Source: an uncultured bacterium
GTDB lineage: Bacteria > Patescibacteriota > Minisyncoccia > Moranbacterales > GWC2-37-73
Direction of reading: 5' to 3'
Length of the DNA stretch: 30,379 nt
NCBI GenBank assembly: GCA_903866285.1
Contig: CAIPMZ010000117.1
Span: forward strand, 1-30,379
A program made the translations under genes and the position numbers. The notes beneath the pieces were generated by a model. That model made no database searches and had not been told where the DNA came from. It was given only the letters and a program-made list of their open reading frames with translations. This document shows positions 21,946 to 29,233 of this stretch, piece by piece. Position 1 is the stretch's first letter. Each line of letters opens with the position of its first letter.

Positions 21946-23208
21946 TTATCTTGCCACCCGTTTAATCTCAGCCCCGAGTAAAGCTAGGCGCTGCTCAATT
22001 CGCTCGTAGCCACGATCGACTTGATAAATTTCGTCAATCGTTGTTGTTCCCTTAGCGCAAAGGGCAGCAATAATCAGCGAGGCGCCGGCGCGCAAATCGA
22101 AACTTTTAATCGCGCTCCCCTTTAACTTCGTTGGTCCCGTGATAACGGCTTGATGCGGGTTTAAAACTTTAGCCCGAGCGCCCATTTTTTCCAGTTCGCT
22201 TAAATAATTAAAGCGTCCTTCGAAAATCGTATCAAAAATTAGCGTCTCACCCAAAGCCTGGGTAGCTAAAACGCCCAGCGGTTGTTGGACATCTGAAGGA
22301 ACGCCTGGATAAGTTCGCGTATCAACTTTCTCAACGGCGACTAAATTTTCATTCGGAATAACTTCAATAGCATCCTCCTCTATTTTAAAATCGGCGCCAA
22401 ATTGTCGCAGTCTTTCCAAGACAATATCTAAATCATCAACTCGCGCATGTTTAACTTTAATGGGACTCTTGGTCGCTACGCCCATAATTAAAAAAGTTGC
22501 AGCTTCATTAGCATCAGGAATAATCTCATGTATAGCGCCAGTAAGCTTTTCACTACCACTGATTTCCAAGGTATGCGTACCCAGACCTTTAATTTGAGCG
22601 CCCATCGCAATTAAAAACTTCCCTAAATCCTGCACGTGTGGCTCGCAAGCAGCTAGCTTAATAAGCGTCGTGCCAGGTAGCGAGGCGGCCAGCATCATTG
22701 CATTTTCAGTGGCAGTCACCGAAAACTCGCGTAGGACAACTTTGCCCGCTTTTTTAGCCTTAGCATCAATCAGGTAACAATTTTCATCCTGAGTAATCGT
22801 TACACCCATTTTTTCCAGCGCATCAAAATGCGTACCGACCGGACGCTTACCGATCACACAACCTCCTGGATGAGCAATTTTAAAGCTTTCTGCTCTAGCG
22901 CTAAGTGGCCCTAATAATAAAATCGAGGAACGCAGTTTCTTAACGGTTTGCAAATCAATTTTACTAGCAGCTAAATTCTTCGCGCAAATTCGCACCGTGC
23001 GCTCACCCTCCCACGCAACCTTAACGTCCATACTTTCCAAAATTTCCAGCATGCGATAAACATCCTCGATCAGGGGAATATTAGAAATTACACATTCGCC
23101 GGTCGTTAAAAGCGTCGCCGCTAAAATCGGCGTCGTAGCGTTTTTACTTCCCCGCACATCAATGCTCCCCACAAGTTTTTTTCCACCTTGGATTTCAAAA
23201 TATTCCAT
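21946..23208 (-). CDS. murA: UDP-N-acetylglucosamine 1-carboxyvinyltransferase MurA
   Basis: The first committed enzyme of peptidoglycan synthesis, transferring enolpyruvate from PEP to UDP-GlcNAc in the cytoplasm. The 420-residue length is normal. The N-terminal motif VRGSKNATTPILAA has the conserved Lys-Asn (K22, N23). The active-site loop HPGGCVIGKRPVGTHFDAL carries C117, so it should be sensitive to fosfomycin by the usual chemistry. PSDVQQPLGVLATQA, the hydrophobic start of the end loops and RGYERIEQRLALLGAEI at the C-terminus are typical. The start ATG is unambiguous. It lies upstream of mreB on the same strand, with a 168-base gap. Confidence 0.97.
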   Translation of the reverse strand: MEYFEIQGGKKLVGSIDVRGSKNATTPILAATLLTTGECVISNIPLIEDVYRMLEILESMDVKVAWEGERTVRICAKNLAASKIDLQTVKKLRSSILLLGPLSARAESFKIAHPGGCVIGKRPVGTHFDALEKMGVTITQDENCYLIDAKAKKAGKVVLREFSVTATENAMMLAASLPGTTLIKLAACEPHVQDLGKFLIAMGAQIKGLGTHTLEISGSEKLTGAIHEIIPDANEAATFLIMGVATKSPIKVKHARVDDLDIVLERLRQFGADFKIEEDAIEVIPNENLVAVEKVDTRTYPGVPSDVQQPLGVLATQALGETLIFDTIFEGRFNYLSELEKMGARAKVLNPHQAVITGPTKLKGSAIKSFDLRAGASLIIAALCAKGTTTIDEIYQVDRGYERIEQRLALLGAEIKRVAR

Positions 23209-23219
23209 ATAGATCGAAG

Positions 23220-23322
23220 TGTCACTGCGAGCGCAGTTTCATTACCCCTAAAGGTACTGAAACGAAGTCGAAGAATCTGAGCCCAGATTTCTCGATTCCG
23301 CTCCGCTTCACGCGAAATGACA
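23220..23322. repeat. Dispersed inverted-repeat element, family A copy 3
   Basis: Runs from TGTCACTGCGAGCGCAG to CTTCACGCGAAATGACA and carries GAATCTGAGCCCAGAT, shared with the copy at 1784-1876. Confidence 0.72.
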
Positions 23323-23469
23323 TTTAAAAAAGCCTATTTTAGCCATTTATTGCCCAATAACCTTATAAGGGTAGTATATTTCAAAATGGGTTAAAATTCA
23401 AGCCCTTCAGCAGGGAGTAGGAGTTAGGTTGTAGGTAGTAGAAATTATACGAAAAACAAAAATAAAAAC

Positions 23470-23562
23470 GCGACACATCTTGACGGCCGCCAACTTCTGT
23501 CACAAAAATTTTCAAGCATAAAAATGTGTGACACATCTCTGCGATCGCAGAGATGTGTCACA
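23470..23562. repeat. Paired palindromes with shared GACACATCT motif
   Basis: An imperfect palindrome (about 23470-23503, GACACATCTTGACGG / CCAACTTCTGTC) is followed by a perfect 36-base one (23527-23562, TGTGACACATCTCTGCGATC and its own complement). Both start with GACACATCT and end with TGTCAC, so they seem to be two members of one family. Confidence 0.72.
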
Positions 23563-23578
23563 AAAAAATAGGCATAGA

Positions 23579-23611
23579 AAAAAGCTGAGACACAAGGGTA
23601 CTCAGCTTTTT
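23579..23611. terminator. Intrinsic terminator of the orphan transcription unit
   Basis: A perfect 11-base stem AAAAAGCTGAG / CTCAGCTTTTT with an 11-base loop; bidirectional by composition. On the minus strand it would end a transcript starting near 23945. Confidence 0.85.
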
Positions 23612-23945
23612 CCATTTTCGTTGAAATGGGATCAGCATGGGAAAAACGTTAATGAAGTAAAAACAAACACTAAAGTGTTATGCAAAGAAAGTTAACCTCC
23701 TGTAATTACACCAGAAGAACTTTCTCCTGAGCCATAAAAGTAAGGAGAACTCCCTGCCTTTTATTTCTTTTATTTTCGCCCTTTTTATTATTTTTATGCA
23801 AAAAGATGGACGCTTATTCATAAAAAACATTTCTCCATTTGTTAAAAATGGAGAAATGATACGCAAAAATTCTGCGTACCAAGACGGTACTTCATATTTT
23901 TTTTTCATGCTAAAAACGGTTTTTGTTAAAGAAAGATACGAACTT
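23612..23945 (-). ncRNA. Candidate structured RNA or leader of unknown kind
   Basis: About 335 bases lie between a promoter-like pair and a strong terminator on the minus strand. Hairpins on this strand include CATTTCTCCATTT/AAATGGAGAAATG (13 perfect pairs), TACGCA/TGCGTA, GTACC/GGTAC and AACACTTTAGTGTT. I looked for tmRNA, RNase P RNA and SRP RNA core motifs and saw none. A frame of 76 codons (23678-23908) covers part of it but has an odd composition. A small RNA is the better guess, with modest confidence. Confidence 0.35.
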
Positions 23946-23950
23946 TTATA

Positions 23951-23981
23951 TATATAGTAAAGCTTTTTTGGATTTTGTCAA
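23951..23981 (-). promoter_or_regulatory. Candidate promoter downstream of murD
   Basis: On the minus strand there is a perfect TTGACA (23976-23981) followed by an A-rich spacer and TACTATATATA. The best -10 matches fall at spacings of 16 to 19. It would transcribe away from murD towards the terminator at 23579-23611. Confidence 0.45.
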
Positions 23982-23995
23982 TAGCTGCAAACCCC

Positions 23996-25393
23996 CTATT
24001 TCAACCCCCTTGCCGCTTCCCGGAATTTCTCGCCGCGGTCAAACTCATTATTGAAAAGTCCGAAGCTGGCTGCCCCAGGAGAAAGAAGGACGACGTCGCC
24101 TTTTTCGGCAGACTTGCGGGCAAGTAAAACCGCCTTTTCCATAGAATCAACAACCTCAATCGACGCAAGGAAACTTTCACCAGCGTATTTTTTGAGTTGC
24201 TCCAGCAATTTTTCCGTCGCCTTGCCCTGAAGTAAAATCACGCGTTTAGTCTTTTTTATAATTTCCTGGGCAAATTCCTCAAAAACTAAATTTTTATCCG
24301 AACCGCCAGCGATTAAGATAATTGGACTTTCAAAAGTTTGCAAAGCCAAGCAAGCTGCCTGGGGAATTGTAGCCGTGGTATCGTTATAATATTTAACACC
24401 CAAGAGTTCGCGGACAAATTCTAAGCGGTGCAACGGCCCTTTTAAATTCGGCAAAGCTTTTTTAATTTCAAGCGAACTTAACCCAAAGGCATAGACTGCC
24501 CCAATAGCTGCCATGACGTTTGATAAATTATGCCGACCGGCCAGCGGAATATCTTTTACCGCAATTAATTTAATAACGTCAATCCCATTATTTAAATAAA
24601 TATTTTCGTCCTCAATAAAAACACTTTTGCTTTTCTTGAGTGGCTCATAGGAAAATTTAAGCACTTGCGACGGTGCCTGGCTAGCAATTTCCCTCAGCTT
24701 TTCATCATCGTAATTAACAATCAAAAAATCTTTCGGCTTTTGACTAGTAAAAATATATTTTTTATCCTTTAAATATTGTTCCATTGTGCCGTAATAATTC
24801 AGATGATCCGGCATTAAATTTTTAAAAACCGCAATTTGCGGACTGAGTTTTGCTCGCCCTAAAGCGGAAAGTCGCCAACTAGAAAGCTCGAAAACGACCA
24901 CGGAATCTTTTTTTAGCAAAGCTAGTTTATCTAAAACTGAAGCTTGCCCGATCCCGACTTTAAGCGGATTCTTACCAGCTGATTTCAGGATTTCATAAAT
25001 TAGAACAGCCGTCGTTGTTTTACCTTTTGTCCCAGTCACACCGATAATTTTATTTTTGCAAAGTTTAAAGAAAAGACTTGAATCCATCTCGACGGGAACT
25101 TTTTTCTCCAAAGCTAGTTTAATATGTTGGTCAGTCCAAGCGATGGCTGGATTTTTAATTACCATATCCACACTCGTAAAATCCTCACTCCGATGCTGAC
25201 CCAAAACATATTTAATATTTTTAAGGCCTTTTAATTTTTCTAGCGAAGTTGCTAATTTTTCGCGACTGCTTAAATCCGTCACGATAACCTTGGCGCCGTT
25301 GGCTACTAAAAATTTAACCACCCCGACTCCGCCACCGTGCAGACCCAGGCCATAAACCGTTATTTTTTTGTCCTTAAAAAAAGAAGTATGCAT
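23996..25393 (-). CDS. murD: UDP-N-acetylmuramoylalanine-D-glutamate ligase MurD
   Basis: A cytoplasmic ATP-dependent ligase that adds D-glutamate to UDP-MurNAc-L-Ala. Domain 1 (1-110) starts KITVYGLGLHGGGVGVVKFL, a Rossmann-like nucleotide-sugar fold. Domain 2 has the ATP loop GVTGTKGKTTT (118-128), FELSSWRLSAL, and MPDHLNYYGTMEQYLKDKK. Domain 3 begins near GPLHRLEFV and includes YNDTTATIPQAACLAL and LLSPGAASFGLFNNEFDRGEKF, the MurD end signature. The usual NDSKATN is NDTTATIP here, as I recall is common in CPR homologues; the consequence is unclear. The 465-residue length is normal. No other mur ligase is in the window. Confidence 0.95.
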   Translation of the reverse strand: MHTSFFKDKKITVYGLGLHGGGVGVVKFLVANGAKVIVTDLSSREKLATSLEKLKGLKNIKYVLGQHRSEDFTSVDMVIKNPAIAWTDQHIKLALEKKVPVEMDSSLFFKLCKNKIIGVTGTKGKTTTAVLIYEILKSAGKNPLKVGIGQASVLDKLALLKKDSVVVFELSSWRLSALGRAKLSPQIAVFKNLMPDHLNYYGTMEQYLKDKKYIFTSQKPKDFLIVNYDDEKLREIASQAPSQVLKFSYEPLKKSKSVFIEDENIYLNNGIDVIKLIAVKDIPLAGRHNLSNVMAAIGAVYAFGLSSLEIKKALPNLKGPLHRLEFVRELLGVKYYNDTTATIPQAACLALQTFESPIILIAGGSDKNLVFEEFAQEIIKKTKRVILLQGKATEKLLEQLKKYAGESFLASIEVVDSMEKAVLLARKSAEKGDVVLLSPGAASFGLFNNEFDRGEKFREAARGLK

Positions 25394-25515
25394 ATATAAA
25401 AAATTTTAAATTTCAAATTTCAAATTTTAAATGAAATCAAAATAAATAAATGTTTAAAAAAAATGAAACATTAAAAATTGATTCAAAATTCAGAATTCAA
25501 AATTCGAAATTAAAT
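25394..25515. repeat. Word-type repeat related to the GT4-borne element
   Basis: TTTAAATTTCAAATTTC words, then a core with ATGAAATCAAAAT and ATTAAAAATTGATTCAAAAT, then TTCAGAATTCAAAATTCG words. Order and core resemble the reverse complement of the 110 bp element at 11142-11251, but more degenerate. It lies between murD and the amidohydrolase gene. Confidence 0.6.
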
Positions 25516-25541
25516 CACTTATTTTTCCCCCTATTTACTAA

Positions 25542-27134
25542 CTAAAATTCAAAAAGCGAAGATTTTCTCCTCAGGACTTGGCCAGCACGCTGGTCAGTAA
25601 TATTACCATCATCTAGGGCAAATTGTCCATTGATCAGGACGTAGTTAATTCCCTGACTATAGAGGTAAGGATTTTCAACCGTAGCTAAATCTTTAATTTT
25701 TTCCGGATCAAAGATTACAATATCCGCATAATTACCGGGCGCTAAAATACCGCGGTCAAGCAAGCCAAACTTTTTCGCAGGCAGGCCACTCATTTTCGCG
25801 ATAGCCTCTTCCCAGCTAACTAGCCCGTGGTCTCTAACGTAAGTAGCTAGGACGCGAGGGAATGTTCCAAAATTTCGCGGATGCACCATCTCGCCAGTTT
25901 CCTGATGCACCAAATTATAACCTGACCCATTTGAAGAAATAATCGAAAATGGATTAATTACAGCCTTATTCACGTTTTTTTCGCTAAGGACTTCCATCAT
26001 CGTTATTACCTGACCATCACTGGCAATTAAAATATCAATAATCACATCTTCCACTGTTTTGCCCTGAGCCTCCGCCAGTTCAACTACGCTCTTGCGATTT
26101 AGCGTTTTGTCCAAAGCTGAAATTGAGATTATCACCTTTGAATAATCAAAACCATTGCCATGCATCTCCTTCACAATCCGCTTTCTAGTCTCAGGATCTT
26201 TTAAGCGTGAAAGCATCATCGTTTTACCGCCCTCGGTCGCCCAGTCTGGCAAAGTAATATACAGCACACTGCCAGTCGAAGTATAAGGATAAACGTCAAA
26301 ATGGACGTCAATACCACTAGTTCTCGCCGTTTCAATCAGATTCAAAGCCTCTTCCATTAATTTCCAATTTTTCTTGCCCATTGCTTTTAAATGAGAAATC
26401 TGCAGGCGCACGCCCGTTTCACTTGCAATTCGAATCGCCTCTTCTACCGCCCGAATTAGTTCTTCGCCTTCGCCTCGAATATGGGTTGTATAAACTCCAT
26501 TGTATTTTTTTACAATTTCAGCTAGCTCCGCAATTTCACGGGTTGACGCCAATTTAGCGTGCGTATAAACTAAGCCCGTTGAAAAACCAAGAGCGCCTTC
26601 TTTCATCGCTCTGACTAACATTTTTTTCATAGTCTTCATTTCCATTGGACTAATATCGCGCGTCTGATCGCCGACTAGCCCTCGCCGAAGCGTTCCGTGC
26701 CCAACCAGCGTCCCAAAATTCAAGGCTAAGCCTTTTTGCTGAACCACTTTCAAAAACTCCTCCATGCTGAGCCAATTAAAACTAATCTTTTTTACGTCAA
26801 CCCATTTTTGGATACTGCGAATAACTTCATGATTAGCCAGGGGCGCCAACGAGGAACCACAATTTCCACCGATAATCGTCGTCACACCTTGATACAAAAG
26901 GCTTTCCATAGCTGGGTCAAGAAATATTCGCCAATAAGTATCGGAATGATTATTGACGTCGACAAAGCCTGGGGTTACATACTTTCCAAAGGCCTCGATT
27001 TCGCGGTGAGCATGTTCGTTATGTAAATCACCCAGATAGCTAATCCGGCCCTCACTAACAGCCACATCGCCCACAAATTTTGGATTACCGGTGCCATCAA
27101 TAATAGTACCGTTTCTAATAATCAGGTCGTACAT
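25542..27134 (-). CDS. D-aminoacylase-like amidohydrolase (N-acyl-D-amino-acid deacylase family)
   Basis: A 530-residue amidohydrolase-superfamily protein. Beta-sandwich strands (MYDLIIRNGTIIDGTG) are followed by the barrel start VTPGFVDVNNHSDTY, where the normal His-x-His is Asn-Asn-His (N61, H63). The other metal ligands are present: GGNCGSS (C92), TTHIRGEGE (H218), QISHLKAMG (H248). The region that usually holds the catalytic SDG reads SSNGSG (N402). VHPRNFGTFPRVLATYV, KFGLLDRGILAPGNYADIVIFDP and the C-terminal sandwich are typical. Family members release D-amino acids from N-acyl forms; here it might act on wall fragments or have lost activity. Its ATG start is clear. It lies downstream of the rnc terminator and is transcribed separately. 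Confidence 0.86.
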   Translation of the reverse strand: MYDLIIRNGTIIDGTGNPKFVGDVAVSEGRISYLGDLHNEHAHREIEAFGKYVTPGFVDVNNHSDTYWRIFLDPAMESLLYQGVTTIIGGNCGSSLAPLANHEVIRSIQKWVDVKKISFNWLSMEEFLKVVQQKGLALNFGTLVGHGTLRRGLVGDQTRDISPMEMKTMKKMLVRAMKEGALGFSTGLVYTHAKLASTREIAELAEIVKKYNGVYTTHIRGEGEELIRAVEEAIRIASETGVRLQISHLKAMGKKNWKLMEEALNLIETARTSGIDVHFDVYPYTSTGSVLYITLPDWATEGGKTMMLSRLKDPETRKRIVKEMHGNGFDYSKVIISISALDKTLNRKSVVELAEAQGKTVEDVIIDILIASDGQVITMMEVLSEKNVNKAVINPFSIISSNGSGYNLVHQETGEMVHPRNFGTFPRVLATYVRDHGLVSWEEAIAKMSGLPAKKFGLLDRGILAPGNYADIVIFDPEKIKDLATVENPYLYSQGINYVLINGQFALDDGNITDQRAGQVLRRKSSLFEF

Positions 27135-27204
27135 AATCTTTAGTTTAAAAGTTTTATCTTATGTTTAAATTATAACATTTTTTAAAGGAAGCAACAACAA
27201 TAAT

Positions 27205-27265
27205 TTGCAATTTTAAATTTTAAGTTTTAAGTTTGAAATCAATTTTAAATTTATAAATTAAAAAA
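27205..27265. repeat. Word-type repeat upstream of the amidohydrolase gene
   Basis: TTTTAAATTTTAAGTTTTAAG words followed by ATAAATTAAAAAA. It also supplies the A/T tail of the adjacent terminator on the minus strand. Confidence 0.55.
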
Positions 27266-27285
27266 ACTTACCACCGCGGTAAGTT
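27258..27285 (-). terminator. Intrinsic terminator after rnc
   Basis: The arms AACTTACC and GGTAAGTT pair perfectly around a 5-base loop. Read on the minus strand, a run of T follows. It lies about 70 bases after the rnc stop. Confidence 0.8.
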
Positions 27286-27298
27286 AATTTGACTAAGG

Positions 27299-27353
27299 AA
27301 TTGTCTATTTTCTATTGTATTTTATTGCATCATACATCATACATTATACATGC
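27299..27353. repeat. Short tandem words after rnc
   Basis: CATCATACATCATACATTAT and ATTGTCTATTTTCTATTGTA words, another small repeat vocabulary, placed between the rnc stop and its terminator. Confidence 0.5.
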
Positions 27354-28037
27354 CTAGACCCAACCTTTCGCTTCCAAGCCGATTCTGGCGGCTTCGCGCT
27401 GAGCTTCTTGTTTGGAATTGCCTTCACCTTCAGCAATAAGTTCACTGCCTAAAAAGACGCCCACGATAAAATGCTTGTCATGATCTGGTCCCCATTCCTT
27501 CATCACGCGATAAGACGGCGTCAGCTTATTCGTTTCCTGGGCGCGTTCTTGGAAATAACTCTTTGGGTCAAGATATAATTTCTTTTCTAAAATTTCTTTT
27601 AAATTTACGACGACATTTTTTAGCACAAATTCCTTAGCTACATCATAACCCTGATCTAAAAAAATCGCCCCGATAATTGCCTCTAGCGCATTGGCCAGGA
27701 GATATTGGCGAGCGCGTCCAGCATCCTTAGCTTCGCCACGACTCATCATTAAATATTTTTCTACCCCAATTTCTTGGGCAACTTTGGCCAGCATTTCCCC
27801 ATTAACTAAGGCTGATCGCCAGCTAGTAAGTTCGCCCTCTGGATTAGAAAATTTTGCGTACAAGTATTCCGTCACAATTAATTCTAAAACAGCATCGCCT
27901 AAAAACTCCAACCTTTCATTATGGTTAAGTTCATAAGTGCGATTTTCATTTAGATAACTACGATGTGTGACTGCTTGTTGCAGTAAGGAAATTTCCTTAA
28001 AGGAAACCCCGATTTTCTTAGCTAAAGATTCAACCAT
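27354..28037 (-). CDS. rnc: Ribonuclease III
   Basis: A 227-residue double-strand-specific RNase that processes rRNA and mRNA stems. The N-terminal endonuclease domain has the signature NERLEFLGDAVLE (40-52, with metal-binding E44, D48 and the second-site pair near LANALEAIIGAIFLDQG). The dsRNA-binding domain (about 155-222) spans SYFQERAQETNKLTPSYRV to NSKQEAQREAARIGLEA. The length is normal. The ATG at 28037 follows a word-type repeat and has no Shine-Dalgarno site. It sits in the order rpmF, nusB, rnc on one strand, with repeats between. Confidence 0.96.
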   Translation of the reverse strand: MVESLAKKIGVSFKEISLLQQAVTHRSYLNENRTYELNHNERLEFLGDAVLELIVTEYLYAKFSNPEGELTSWRSALVNGEMLAKVAQEIGVEKYLMMSRGEAKDAGRARQYLLANALEAIIGAIFLDQGYDVAKEFVLKNVVVNLKEILEKKLYLDPKSYFQERAQETNKLTPSYRVMKEWGPDHDKHFIVGVFLGSELIAEGEGNSKQEAQREAARIGLEAKGWV

Positions 28038-28160
28038 ACGCTAATTTCCAATTTCCAATTTCCAATTTCCAATGAATTTTCAATTAAAATTAATTTTGAA
28101 AATTGATCATTGGTCATTTATTGAAAATTGAAAACTGATTATTGAAAATTTAAAAGACTT
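28038..28160. repeat. Word-type intergenic repeat between rnc and nusB
   Basis: Four tandem AATTTCC words (28041-28070), then AATTTTCAATTAAAATTAAT, TGATCATTGGTCAT and GAAAATTGAAAACTG words. It is the clearest example of the two-part layout (tandem words, palindromic centre, second tandem words). Confidence 0.75.
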
Positions 28161-28162
28161 AA

Positions 28163-28666
28163 TTATTCCTCAATTTCTTTTTCGGCGACAACCTCAACCG
28201 TCTTGGTATTTTCCTTGCGCTTTTTGGTTGTATCATCTTTCATCGGCTCGCCCATTTCGCGGTAGATTGTTCCGAGGACGCCGTTAACAAAACGCGCGCT
28301 ACTATCGCCGCCGAAAGCTTTCGCCAGTTCAATCGCTTCATTAATCGCCACTTTCGGTGGAACTTCTTCGTATTTTCCGTACATGAGCTCAAAAATGCCC
28401 AACCTTAGAATATTGCGATCAATAATCGTGACTTGATCAAGCGGCCACTCAGGCGCACATTTCTCAATCAAACTATCGATACTGGCACGATTTTTTATCG
28501 CCCCCAAAATTAGGCTTTTTGTAAAGTCACAGTTTTCCATCCCAGGCGCAAATTCTGCCACATTATAAGCGATAATTTCCTCAATATTCTCATCTTTGCG
28601 TCCTTGAAAATCCCATTCAAAAAGAATTTGCATTGCCACTGAGCGTTGAAGATGTCGATTTGCCAT
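28163..28666 (-). CDS. nusB: Transcription antitermination protein NusB
   Basis: A 167-residue all-helical RNA-binding protein that works with NusE/S10 in rRNA antitermination. It begins MANRHLQRSVAMQILFEWDF, with the usual R-x-x-A-x-Q start, and has WPLDQVTIIDRNILRLGIFELMY and PKVAINEAIELAKAFGGDSSARFVNGVLGTI, the family core. The C-terminal tail beyond GEPMKDD is charged and repetitive (KKRKENTK, VVAEKEIEE), longer than in E. coli. I used the ATG 28666 rather than a TTG 9 codons upstream. Confidence 0.94.
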   Translation of the reverse strand: MANRHLQRSVAMQILFEWDFQGRKDENIEEIIAYNVAEFAPGMENCDFTKSLILGAIKNRASIDSLIEKCAPEWPLDQVTIIDRNILRLGIFELMYGKYEEVPPKVAINEAIELAKAFGGDSSARFVNGVLGTIYREMGEPMKDDTTKKRKENTKTVEVVAEKEIEE

Positions 28667-28776
28667 AAAACAAATGGAAAATGTAAAAATCAAAAAGCAA
28701 AATTAAAGTGTCCGCTTCGCTCACATTTATCCAGAAAAGAACAGCCAACAAAGGTCGCGAAGCGACTCCTTAATTT

Positions 28777-28980
28777 TTATTTTTGAGATTTAATTTTTGA
28801 TTTTTTAAGTGTATCAATAACCTCATTTCCTTTATAGGTTCCGCAGGTTTGGCAAACTCGATGAGCAAGCTTGGCGCCACCGCATTTTGGGCAGGTCTGA
28901 GTCTTAATTGGAGCGATTGCAAAGCGATCACGCTTGGCGTCACGGCGTTGTTTAGTGTGCCTCTGTTTTGGTACTGACAT
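28777..28980 (-). CDS. rpmF: 50S ribosomal protein L32
   Basis: A 67-residue large-subunit ribosomal protein. It starts MSVPKQRHTKQRRDAKRD, the L32 hallmark, and has a zinc ribbon CPKC-x10-CQTC (in TCPKCGG to VCQTCGTY). GNEVIDTLKK closes the domain. The last residues (KSKIKSQK) are encoded by AT-rich repeat-like DNA, so the exact end may have been extended by repeat sequence. The ATG at 28980 is chosen from the conserved N-terminus. Confidence 0.95.
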   Translation of the reverse strand: MSVPKQRHTKQRRDAKRDRFAIAPIKTQTCPKCGGAKLAHRVCQTCGTYKGNEVIDTLKKSKIKSQK

Positions 28981-29054
28981 AAACTTAAATGAAAAATAAA
29001 GCGCAACCCATTGCAACTATTTCTAAGAAATATTGAAAATTTCTCTTTTAGCAA

Positions 29055-29180
29055 GGTTTTTAATTTCTAATTTCTAATTTCTAATTTCTAAACAATTTCC
29101 AATGTTCTAAATTCCAAATTTTTAAATTGAAAAATTGAAAATTGATTGAAAATTGTGAATTGAAAATTGAAAATTTCGCC
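29055..29180. repeat. Word-type intergenic repeat between rpmF and rnhB
   Basis: Four tandem TTTCTAA words, then AACAATTTCCAATGTTCTAA, then several TTGAAAATTGA words. The layout is the same as at 28038-28160, with changed words. Confidence 0.72.
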
Positions 29181-29233
29181 CTATCTCCAACTTCTTTAAT
29201 ATTAAACTTCCGTTTAACCTTATCACCTTTTTT

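Larger units (their letters stand above)
23209..23995. other. Long intergenic stretch: repeats plus an orphan transcription unit
   Basis: Nearly 800 bases without a convincing protein gene. From left to right it has a family A repeat (23220-23322), word-type repeats near 23400-23450, two palindromes sharing GACACATCT (23470-23562), an intrinsic terminator (23579-23611), a stretch with several hairpins (23612-23940) and a promoter-like pair on the minus strand (about 23951-23981). Confidence 0.6.

Noticed and set aside
23678..23908. 76-codon minus-strand frame in the murD-murA gap
   Set aside because: Its composition is odd (runs of K, F, I and R), it overlaps several hairpins, and it has no Shine-Dalgarno site. 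Treated as part of a candidate RNA, not as a gene.
28041..28070. Tandem 7-base words as a CRISPR array
   Set aside because: The units are far too short, there are no spacers, and no cas genes are present.
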